This document shows, piece by piece, positions 26,996 through 34,580 of a stretch of DNA of 64,000 nt. The notes beneath the pieces are model-generated. The model was not told the origin of the DNA, searched no databases, and worked only from the letters and a program-made list of their open reading frames with translations. The stretch's first letter is position 1. Each line of letters opens with the position of its first letter. The DNA comes from a virus. A program made the translations under genes and the position numbers. The stretch is from positions 1-64,000 of the IMG/VR virus record IMGVR_UViG_3300010885_025649, one strand, 5' to 3'.

Positions 26996-28065
26996 ACTAA
27001 AGCCCCAAAAGAAACAGCAGCATTAGTTGCTGCCGGTAAAGCGTGTGTATCTGCATAAATAGACCAAGGCATAACAATACCTCTAGTAGGATGTGTTAGC
27101 CACAATGCTTGTTTAGGAACTTGAGGTCTAAATTTATGCCCCGCTGCAAATTCATTATAACCAATCAAACTACCATTAACAATAAATTCATCAGAAGCAA
27201 TTAGAGTGTGAAAGTGGCCACAAATTAATGTGTCATAACTTTGCCCGGTACTTAGAGAAAGTAGTCTAAGATCTTGATCTGCTTTACTTACAGTAGCGGC
27301 AACCCCACCAGCAGACTTAAAGGAATCCCCATGAGTTAATAAATAGGTGCGATTAAATACACGGTAATAACAATAGAGACTATCAGGAATATAAAAAGTA
27401 ATATCCGGATTATCTTTAAAGTGGGTTGCTAAGGTTTTATAGATGACCCATTCATAAGAGTGTTGATTTCGGTTCTTATATCTAGATTTCTTAGTATCTC
27501 TACCATGATTACCTACCACACAAGGAATAAATAGTTTAGGGAAATACTTAGTCATTACTGTAATAAATTCAATTAGATTAGTAGTTAAATCTAATACAGT
27601 AGCTAATACGGGGACATCATTAGTTTCAACTAATTCTTCATGAATACCGCCGCTAATTAAATCTCCACCTAAAGCCAAGACTAAGCCGGTATAGGTAGTA
27701 TTATTAATATGATTAAATAATACATCAATAGTATTAGTAGCAATATTCTGTAGACGCTGCTTAGCAATCTTCATATTATATTCATTAAGTCCATTCATTT
27801 CAGACTTAATAACTGTTTCACCCCAATGTAAATCACTTAGAAGTAATGTCGGAATGTGTACCGAAGATTTATTATTTGAAGTAGCATCTACAATCCACTT
27901 AGGAATAAAATCATGGAGTTTATTAGTCGTTTGAACATAAACTCCTAAAAGTTTATAAGCTTCCAGTAATGTAGCTTTAGTAGTAGTTAATATTTTATTT
28001 GTATCTTTAAGTTGCTGAGTAAGAGATATTACTTCTAACTCAACACTATTTAATAATGTAGTCAT
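26992..28065 (-). CDS. Calcineurin-like metallophosphoesterase
   Basis: 357 residues from ATG 28065, chosen because AGGTG lies just before it; a GTG two codons upstream is the alternative. The metal-binding motifs of the calcineurin-like phosphoesterase superfamily are in order: LLLSDLHWGE (DxH), LGGDLISGG (GDxxxxG), CVVGNHGR (GNH), LLTHGDS and ICGHFHT (GHxH). An N-terminal coiled-coil-like helix precedes the domain. Nuclease (SbcD/Mre11-like) or nucleotide/phosphoprotein phosphatase activity is possible; there is no SbcC partner nearby. Substrate unknown. Confidence 0.85.
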   Translation of the reverse strand: MTTLLNSVELEVISLTQQLKDTNKILTTTKATLLEAYKLLGVYVQTTNKLHDFIPKWIVDATSNNKSSVHIPTLLLSDLHWGETVIKSEMNGLNEYNMKIAKQRLQNIATNTIDVLFNHINNTTYTGLVLALGGDLISGGIHEELVETNDVPVLATVLDLTTNLIEFITVMTKYFPKLFIPCVVGNHGRDTKKSRYKNRNQHSYEWVIYKTLATHFKDNPDITFYIPDSLYCYYRVFNRTYLLTHGDSFKSAGGVAATVSKADQDLRLLSLSTGQSYDTLICGHFHTLIASDEFIVNGSLIGYNEFAAGHKFRPQVPKQALWLTHPTRGIVMPWSIYADTHALPAATNAAVSFGALV

Positions 28066-28084
28066 AGTCACCTAATATAAATAT

Positions 28085-28567
28085 TTACTTAACAACTTTA
28101 CTACGAAGATATTGCAACCATACTTGTGCTGGTTTATCAAATATAGTAAAGATATCTCCAAATGCAATCAAACCATTATCATGATGTTTCTGATGTTGTT
28201 CAGCCGTTACTATACCAAATAGATTAAATATCTTACCTAACCAGCCAGGAGTATATAAGTTTAAAGCATTAATATGTCTATACCAAACATGAACTTGCCC
28301 CAGGACTAATCCTAATAAAGCAGCAGCCGGGTTAACTAAACTAATTAACCCAGCCACAATTAAATAAGGAAGTGCGCCTAATAATCCATCCAGAATAACT
28401 AGAGGATCATTTGTTAATACTGCATAGTGTAAATAATTTCTATTTAAAGAATGATGAATCTTTACGTGATAAGTCTGTAACTTAGGTACATGTTCAGGAA
28501 CATGATACAGAAAGGTGGACAACAAATCGCCCAGAAATAAAACACCAAATGCAAGTATCAACAGCAT
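28085..28567 (-). CDS. Membrane di-iron fatty acid hydroxylase/desaturase-like protein
   Basis: 160 residues with three to four hydrophobic segments (about 2-20, 57-75, 77-95, 107-120). The histidine boxes of the fatty-acid-hydroxylase/sterol-desaturase superfamily are present: H22xxxH26, H34xxxH38H39 (YHVKIHH), H98 (WYRHIN) and H125xxH128H129 (EQHQKHHD), followed by GDIFTIFDK, which resembles the family's C-terminal D-x-L-F-G-T region. The protein would oxidise a lipid or carotenoid using two irons and O2 in the membrane. It begins three bases after nrdA ends. It is short for the family but keeps all boxes. The substrate cannot be read from the sequence. Confidence 0.7.
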   Translation of the reverse strand: MLLILAFGVLFLGDLLSTFLYHVPEHVPKLQTYHVKIHHSLNRNYLHYAVLTNDPLVILDGLLGALPYLIVAGLISLVNPAAALLGLVLGQVHVWYRHINALNLYTPGWLGKIFNLFGIVTAEQHQKHHDNGLIAFGDIFTIFDKPAQVWLQYLRSKVVK

Positions 28568-28570
28568 GTC

Positions 28571-31372
28571 TTACCCCTCACATCCACAACTATCCACGGG
28601 TAGCGATGTATCCACAGTTAAAACCGGAGCTGAGTCACCCACATCAATCATTTGTCTTGCTGCCACTCTAGTAGCACTATCAGCATCTGCTGCAGATTCT
28701 CCATAAGTATAATAGATGGTAGCTAAGCCTCTATCATATGCAGCCATGTGAGTATTATGAATTTGCTGACCAGAATAAGCTCCGGTATTCTTATCTTTAC
28801 TAAAGAATAGATCTACTGATTGCCCTTGATCTAACCATTCTTGTCTCTTTGCAGCTTGATTAATAATAGCAATAGGATTAATTTCCCAAGGAGTCTTAAA
28901 GACTTCTTTCTCTAAATCACTTAATTGATGGATATGTTGGATACTTCCACCACCACCATTATCTAATAGACTATTAAGTAATGATTGTGAGTAAATTCCT
29001 TTAGCTTTTAGTAATTGTATTAATACAGGGTTCTTAACTATAAACGCGCCTTTAGCACTAAAGTCAGCATAGTAATTACCTATTGGTTGAATACCATAAC
29101 TAACTTGTCCACTAATAATTGCATTAGTTCTTGTAGGAGCAATAGCTAATAAACTACCATTACGTCTACCAGTACCTTTAAGCCATTCAGGTTCCCCATA
29201 CTCTTTAGCTAAATCCTTAGTAGCTATATCAGCATTCTGTCTAATAAACTTCATGATGTTATTAGTATAGCCAACTGCAGCAGGGGATTCAAAGGGGACT
29301 AACTTCTGTTGTAAGAATGTATGCCAGCCTAGAATTCCTAATCCTAGTGCTCTTGATTTAACCGCGCCAAGATAAACTCTTTCAAATCCGGGTAGATCTT
29401 TAGCAAGTTCCAGCCATTCTTCCATAACGGCATCCAGGAACCAAATTGCTAATTGAACTACAGTGGGATCATCTTTCCATTCATCATACTTAGCTACATT
29501 TAGAGAACTTAATACACATACGTAAGAGTGTTTATCATCATTAGGCAGGATTATTTCCGTACAGTTAGAACTAAGTAATCCAATAGATAAAGCAAACATG
29601 TGTGTTGTATTTACAGTAGTACAATACACATCTTGTTTATCTTCTAGTAATTCTACAGCTTTAACTTTATTAAATTTGCACTTAGCATTATATCCTGTAA
29701 GATCTCTAAAAGAAACTAATCTAGTAAAGGTTACAAGCTTCGCTAATTTTCTAGCTGCAACAGATGAAATAGTTAATCTCCAAGAGTCTTTACATAAATA
29801 CTCACCATACCCATCATTAAAATCTTTAAGGCCCTCTTTATTAGCAACACTAATAGTAGAATTAACTCCTAAAGTTTTAAGAAGAGTTTGTAAATCATAT
29901 AGAAAACTCTTATGAATTGAACCAAGTTGATAACCATAACTTCCTGAGGATTGCATTGCACAACCATCAGCATCAAATAAGCCAGCAATAAACTCACATT
30001 TACTTACCAGATCCCACTCAAAGACTTCTTGCGGCAACTTAACTTTGTTAGTAGTAGTCCAAGGATATAACTCATCTTTCCTAGCAGAAAGCCCTTGCAT
30101 ATTCTTTCTATTATCAGTAGAGGTTTTAAACCCTAATTCATCTATTTGATTAGTGACAGATTGTTTAGGTTTTATTTCTTCTGCAGAATCAATAAGTCTT
30201 TGCATGCAACTATATTTAGTATCATATAACCATAGCAAAGGTCTATCATCAATATGAGTCCCATCCCCACACAAGAAGCCTTTTATATAAGCTCCTTCTG
30301 TAGTTTTATTGCCATGACTTTCTTGAGTATGGCTTAGTAATTTAGTTCCAACTTTAATATCTTTAGCTAGTATCTTAGTACCATCTTCCAAAAAGAACCC
30401 ATGATCTAAAGTACAATCAACATATGAATTATCAGCTAAAGTAATTCGCATTACTTCTACATTCTGTTCAATAAGTTTAAATTGATCATTAGTTACCCAA
30501 CTATTACCATCAAAGATTGTCACAGTTTTATTAACTAAATCCTTAATAGGAAAACTACCTAAAGAGGTTGTAACTTTAGTATCTCCTGTCAAACACAGGT
30601 TAGTATTATTAAACCTTAATCCTGCATCTTTATACCATTGAGGTAGAATCCTATTAGCATTACCACTAAAAGTCTTATAAGGTTGAGAGAATTGTACACT
30701 AGTAGTTAAAGTCTTAAGCCATAAACTAACTGCTTCAGAATCACTATTCTTAACTCTCTGCATAAATTCATCAGTGAATAATGCAGAGTGATTTAGATTA
30801 CCACAGAAGGTACTAATATCCCCTTTAGGCTGTCTAATATTAAGGAACTGTAAGTAATCACCATGTTCAACATTTAAGGTAGCCTGATAAGCGCCACGTC
30901 TAACAGATCCTTGAGAGCAAGCATAAGTAGTACTATCAGCAATCTTTAACCAAGGAATAACTCCACCAGAGGTACCATTAATACCACCTCTAATAGGAGT
31001 ACCTGCAGGTCTAACTCCAGACCAATCATACCCAACAGCACCGCCGCCTTTAGTTAAAGCCGCGAATTCATTAAAGCTATCAAAGATACTACCCGGACCA
31101 TTAAGGGTATCACCTACAACAGAACCGTAGCATGACGCTGGCAAGCCTCTATTAGTACCAAAGTTAGTTAATACTGGAGTAGCAGGACAGAGCCAACCCA
31201 TCCACAGTATATGAAATATCTTCTCTTCTAATTCTGGCTTCTTTAATCTTTTAGCGGCGGTAGCGGCTAGTCTTCTATACATATCACGGGGAGTTTCCCC
31301 CTTCATTAAATAACCATTATTTAATACTTGAGAGCCATCCCGGGTTAACCACACGGGTGAAGTTTGAATCAT
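28571..31372 (-). CDS. nrdA: Class I ribonucleotide reductase alpha subunit (NrdA) with intein
   Basis: 933-residue precursor; removal of the 344-residue intein (260-603) gives 589 residues, short for NrdA and lacking an N-terminal ATP cone. Visible family motifs: PATPVLTNFGT with SCYGS (first redox Cys), the loop PIRGGINGTSGGV, NL|CTEI carrying the active-site N, thiyl Cys and Glu, GLGILGWHTFLQ, LLAIAPTRTNA, and IYYTY, the tyrosine pair of radical transfer. The C-terminus CGCEG supplies a cysteine pair for re-reduction. It makes dNDPs from NDPs with NrdB, whose gene is 14 bases upstream. No thioredoxin or glutaredoxin gene is seen nearby. Confidence 0.95.
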   Translation of the reverse strand: MIQTSPVWLTRDGSQVLNNGYLMKGETPRDMYRRLAATAAKRLKKPELEEKIFHILWMGWLCPATPVLTNFGTNRGLPASCYGSVVGDTLNGPGSIFDSFNEFAALTKGGGAVGYDWSGVRPAGTPIRGGINGTSGGVIPWLKIADSTTYACSQGSVRRGAYQATLNVEHGDYLQFLNIRQPKGDISTFCGNLNHSALFTDEFMQRVKNSDSEAVSLWLKTLTTSVQFSQPYKTFSGNANRILPQWYKDAGLRFNNTNLCLTGDTKVTTSLGSFPIKDLVNKTVTIFDGNSWVTNDQFKLIEQNVEVMRITLADNSYVDCTLDHGFFLEDGTKILAKDIKVGTKLLSHTQESHGNKTTEGAYIKGFLCGDGTHIDDRPLLWLYDTKYSCMQRLIDSAEEIKPKQSVTNQIDELGFKTSTDNRKNMQGLSARKDELYPWTTTNKVKLPQEVFEWDLVSKCEFIAGLFDADGCAMQSSGSYGYQLGSIHKSFLYDLQTLLKTLGVNSTISVANKEGLKDFNDGYGEYLCKDSWRLTISSVAARKLAKLVTFTRLVSFRDLTGYNAKCKFNKVKAVELLEDKQDVYCTTVNTTHMFALSIGLLSSNCTEIILPNDDKHSYVCVLSSLNVAKYDEWKDDPTVVQLAIWFLDAVMEEWLELAKDLPGFERVYLGAVKSRALGLGILGWHTFLQQKLVPFESPAAVGYTNNIMKFIRQNADIATKDLAKEYGEPEWLKGTGRRNGSLLAIAPTRTNAIISGQVSYGIQPIGNYYADFSAKGAFIVKNPVLIQLLKAKGIYSQSLLNSLLDNGGGGSIQHIHQLSDLEKEVFKTPWEINPIAIINQAAKRQEWLDQGQSVDLFFSKDKNTGAYSGQQIHNTHMAAYDRGLATIYYTYGESAADADSATRVAARQMIDVGDSAPVLTVDTSLPVDSCGCEG
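29564..30595 (-). mobile_element. Intein in NrdA with LAGLIDADG homing endonuclease
   Basis: Residues 260-603. It starts C260-LTGDTKV (block A), has TLDH (block B) and ends GLLSSN603 before C604 of the extein. C604 is the catalytic thiyl cysteine in NLCTEI, so the enzyme is inactive until splicing. The penultimate residue is Ser, not the usual His. Two LAGLIDADG helices are intact: YIKGFLCGDG (D370) and FIAGLFDADG (D469), so homing activity is plausible. Confidence 0.92.
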
Positions 31373-31386
31373 ATCTTATTCTATCC

Positions 31387-34215
31387 TTATATAATAATAT
31401 CTGAGAAATCAATAGTACTTTTATTATAAACAGTATTTCTATTAGCAAAAGAATCTTGCATTTGATTACTGGCTGTAAGAACACTAAACCAATCTAAAGT
31501 ATGGGGTTTAAGATTTCTCCAATTAGTTTTGAGGCCAAGATCTCCCAATTTAGTATTAGCTCTATGTCTAATATATAATTTAATATCTTCTGCAGTAATA
31601 CCTCTAGCATTTCCTAATTTAAATGCTTCATCAATAAAAGCATCTTCATAAGTAACAATATCTCTAGCAGCTTGATAAATAGTAGCTTTTAATTCATCTG
31701 TCCATAAATGAGGATTCTCTTGAATATACTGTCTAAATAACCAACAGCCAGCTTCTGAGTGTAAAGAGTTACCAGAAATACAAACATTATTATTTCTTCT
31801 GACTACTAAAGCGCCTGTAGGTACTGCTACACAATAGACCATACCCTTATATTCTTCCAATGATTTAGTAATAGAAGAGCCAGGAATAGAAGTACCTCTA
31901 TTAATATAGATGTAATAGTCATCAACTTTAGTACGAGAAACATTAGTATAATAACCACCCAAAACAGCTATAGCTTGTAGAGTATTTATATTAATAGGAC
32001 ATGATGTTGTATAAATAACAGAATTATCTGTAGCTAAGCAAGCTGTCCATTGTGCGACATGATAAATAAAATCCACACACCATTCAGAAGTTACTGTAGA
32101 ATAATCAATCCAATTATACCGGTTAGAGAAATCATGTCCTTGGGGAACAGTAATAACAAAGGTTGTAAATAAAGATAGATCAGACTTATTAGTTTTAGAA
32201 TATTTATAAGGAAAAGAATCTAAGAATTCAGTAAGCTTAGCTTTACGTTGAGGATTATCTATACTAATAGTAATAGTAGTTTCATCAATAGTAGTTCTAA
32301 AACACCCAAGTAATACTCTAAGTTGTTCTATTAAAGTTAATTTACTTTTAGTTTTATCCTTAGCATTAGCATATCCAGCCGTAGGTAATGCATTATCTTT
32401 AGAATAATTAGCGCTACTAGCATATTCAAACTTATAACCATTACCACCTTTACCATTAATTAACATTCTATGATTTGGGGTAACAGATAAATTCATAGCA
32501 CCTCTAGTAGACTTGAAGTTATACAACTCTCCATCTACTTCATAACTCATTAATTTAGTAGGCTTAACAAAACTAATCAGTTTACTGCTGGGATTATATT
32601 GTGCAATATTTGTGGTTAAATCAACATCTTTAAGTAATTGCCACCCCGCAGGAGTAAGAACTTCTGTATCATCAGAATAGCATTCATCTTTAATAGAAGC
32701 TGTAATAATTTTACCAACACTTTTCAGCAAATTAAATCTACTAAAGTTTAACAAGATCGCAAATGAGCTAAACAAGCTAACCCCTTCAGTAAAAGCACTA
32801 AAGACTGCCAAAGATGTAGCAACATCTCTTTCATGTAGTAAGTTATTTATCTTAGCACTTAAGACTTTATTAGACAAGAATTCTGTATAAATACTATCTG
32901 GTAAGTTCAAAGAATCATTTAAGTATGAATAGCTCTTTACATGGATAGAATTACCTGTAATAGCAACTCTACCTTCTCTCCTAGAAACTATATTCTCTGT
33001 TGGAACAGAAACACAATACACTTTGCCATTATAATTAACTAATTCTCTATGAGGATATGTTCTAGTTGAGCGGTCAGATATACTTAACACATAACAAACC
33101 TTTGCAGTCTTAGGATGTCCACCTTGCGGTAAATTAACACTTAAAGCAGCTTCTTCATCTCTATTTACACCAATACAGGTTGTTTTACCAGCTAATACTC
33201 CAACTGCTTGTAGTTTATTTACCGCTTCAAAGTTAGTCGAGTAATAATAATGTCCTACTGATCCATCCCATAAAAGAGCTTCTTCTAAGACTTCACAGGC
33301 TTTTTGTTGGCTCATAGATTCTAAATCTAAGAACCCTAAGTTTTTGATATTCTTAATATCGATATCATCAGGAATAGAAAAGCTGATTGTTTGGCGATTA
33401 GCTCCACAACGTTCTTTATCATGTACATAATAAGCTATACCAGCTTCGTCAAGTAAAGATTTAATTCTAGTAATCTTTCGATCTTTAGTAAGATCGAGAT
33501 CACATCTTCTCCAATCTCTACCTTCAGCACTAGGACAATTACCTCTTAAGCAGCCATCAGCTTGAGCAGCTATTAAAATTCTTTCTAAGACAGATAAAGA
33601 ACCAGAAGCACCAACACCCTTACCAGAAGTTGGATAGCTATAATTATTTCCCAAAGTAGATTTATCCGACTTCCTCTTAGTAACCTTTTTACTAGCGGGG
33701 TGAATTGTAATTAAATCATGATTAGGAGTCACACATATATTAGTAGAATTTGTTTTATATAAGTGCATTACACCTTCATAATCATATGACATTATTTGTG
33801 TAGGCAGCACAAAAGTAATATGCTGACTTAATAAATCATACTGAGCAACCTTATCATATTCAGTTAAGTCTTTACAAAACTTCCAACCATTACTAGTTAA
33901 CAATTCTGTTTGATTATCAAAGCATTCAAAATCAGCAAATGCATTTGCCATCATAGCAATTTCAGGGTGAGGAAACCACAAAGGTACTTTAGACCAGTAT
34001 TCTTTCTGAACTTCTATTTCAGTTTGTGTAAAAAGCTTTAATATAACTGTAACAATATTTCGTTCGGCGGGGGTTAAGTTAGTATTAAAATCCTGCAAAT
34101 CCCCTTGCATACCAAACTCTGTCCATAACCAATGAGACAAATGCTGAGTAAGAAAATACTCCTCAGCTTTAGGATATAAAATTGGACGATAGTTAGTTCT
34201 ACCTTCTATTAACAT
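31387..34215 (-). CDS. nrdB: Class I ribonucleotide reductase beta subunit (NrdB) with two inteins
   Basis: 942-residue precursor; removing inteins of 325 and 305 residues leaves 312 residues, near the usual NrdB size. The R2 ferritin-like metal ligands are seen across the splice joints: FADFE|SIHVKSYSY gives the first ExxH and, three residues after the ExxH motif, the radical-tyrosine position. FTEGVSLFSSF gives the helix with the third Glu. KDE|SLHSEAGCWLF gives the second ExxH. The protein assembles the radical cofactor for NrdA. Its leader holds three direct repeats. The C-terminus (DFSDIII) is the short hydrophobic tail that docks NrdA in this family. Confidence 0.95.
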   Translation of the reverse strand: MLIEGRTNYRPILYPKAEEYFLTQHLSHWLWTEFGMQGDLQDFNTNLTPAERNIVTVILKLFTQTEIEVQKEYWSKVPLWFPHPEIAMMANAFADFECFDNQTELLTSNGWKFCKDLTEYDKVAQYDLLSQHITFVLPTQIMSYDYEGVMHLYKTNSTNICVTPNHDLITIHPASKKVTKRKSDKSTLGNNYSYPTSGKGVGASGSLSVLERILIAAQADGCLRGNCPSAEGRDWRRCDLDLTKDRKITRIKSLLDEAGIAYYVHDKERCGANRQTISFSIPDDIDIKNIKNLGFLDLESMSQQKACEVLEEALLWDGSVGHYYYSTNFEAVNKLQAVGVLAGKTTCIGVNRDEEAALSVNLPQGGHPKTAKVCYVLSISDRSTRTYPHRELVNYNGKVYCVSVPTENIVSRREGRVAITGNSIHVKSYSYLNDSLNLPDSIYTEFLSNKVLSAKINNLLHERDVATSLAVFSAFTEGVSLFSSFAILLNFSRFNLLKSVGKIITASIKDECYSDDTEVLTPAGWQLLKDVDLTTNIAQYNPSSKLISFVKPTKLMSYEVDGELYNFKSTRGAMNLSVTPNHRMLINGKGGNGYKFEYASSANYSKDNALPTAGYANAKDKTKSKLTLIEQLRVLLGCFRTTIDETTITISIDNPQRKAKLTEFLDSFPYKYSKTNKSDLSLFTTFVITVPQGHDFSNRYNWIDYSTVTSEWCVDFIYHVAQWTACLATDNSVIYTTSCPININTLQAIAVLGGYYTNVSRTKVDDYYIYINRGTSIPGSSITKSLEEYKGMVYCVAVPTGALVVRRNNNVCISGNSLHSEAGCWLFRQYIQENPHLWTDELKATIYQAARDIVTYEDAFIDEAFKLGNARGITAEDIKLYIRHRANTKLGDLGLKTNWRNLKPHTLDWFSVLTASNQMQDSFANRNTVYNKSTIDFSDIII
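31768..32682 (-). mobile_element. Intein 2 in NrdB (second ExxH motif), decayed endonuclease
   Basis: Residues 512-816, starting C512-YSDDTEVLT and ending CISGN816 before S817. It lies directly after the metal-binding Glu of E|SLH. Splicing blocks resemble intein 1 (VTPNH block B; GMVYCVAVPTG near the end versus GKVYCVSVPTE), so the two are paralogues. The first LAGLIDADG helix reads LLGCFRTTID and the second lacks its acid (HVAQWTA), suggesting a dead endonuclease. Confidence 0.92.
32950..33924 (-). mobile_element. Intein 1 in NrdB (first ExxH motif)
   Basis: Residues 98-422, starting C98-FDNQTELLT and ending AITGN422 before S423. It lies directly after the metal-binding Glu of E|SIH. Block B is VTPNH. 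The LAGLIDADG helices are moderately conserved, ILIAAQADG (D220) and EEALLWDGS (D317), so the endonuclease may work. The penultimate residue is Gly instead of His, and the +1 residue is Ser. Confidence 0.92.
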
Positions 34216-34251
34216 ATTTGTACCATTAACATATTTATTTAGATTAACATA
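34208..34251 (-). repeat. Three 9-bp direct repeats in the nrdB leader
   Basis: ATTAACATA on the + strand at 34208-34216, 34225-34233 and 34243-34251 (TATGTTAAT on the coding strand), with periods of 17 and 18 bases. The last copy in the direction of transcription contains the nrdB ATG. The two upstream copies also contain ATGs that lead to stops after a few codons. This could be a regulator binding array or decoy start sites; no clear Shine-Dalgarno precedes nrdB. Confidence 0.6.
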
Positions 34252-34253
34252 AC

Positions 34254-34580
34254 TTAGTGGTTAATTCTGGCTAACCATAATTGATCTCTTATTTCATGAA
34301 TTAAAGTTATCCAATTATAATCAATATCTTCTTTAGAGAAACTATAAAGCTTAAGTAATCTAGAATTAGTAATAAACATTTCTAGATTTAAATAAGCATC
34401 TAATTCTTTTAGTAGTTGAATATAATTATATAGGATAATATTTTTATCTAAAGTATTTAAGAGATATCCTTTATAAACTCTAGCTCTAAGTTCTATTTCA
34501 GTAAGAAATATTAATTGCTCTTCCGTAAGATCATATTTTAGATTAATCTGTTGAATTTCCAGAAGTAAAGATTCTAGCAT
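34254..34580 (-). CDS. Hypothetical helical protein
   Basis: 108 residues from the ATG at 34580, chosen because AGAGG stands six bases before it; the ATG two codons upstream overlaps that site. It is Leu/Ile/Glu-rich and apparently all helical (ESLLLEIQQINLKYDLTEEQ). It overlaps the 3' end of the SF1 helicase gene and precedes nrdB. No recognised family. Confidence 0.5.
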   Translation of the reverse strand: MLESLLLEIQQINLKYDLTEEQLIFLTEIELRARVYKGYLLNTLDKNIILYNYIQLLKELDAYLNLEMFITNSRLLKLYSFSKEDIDYNWITLIHEIRDQLWLARINH

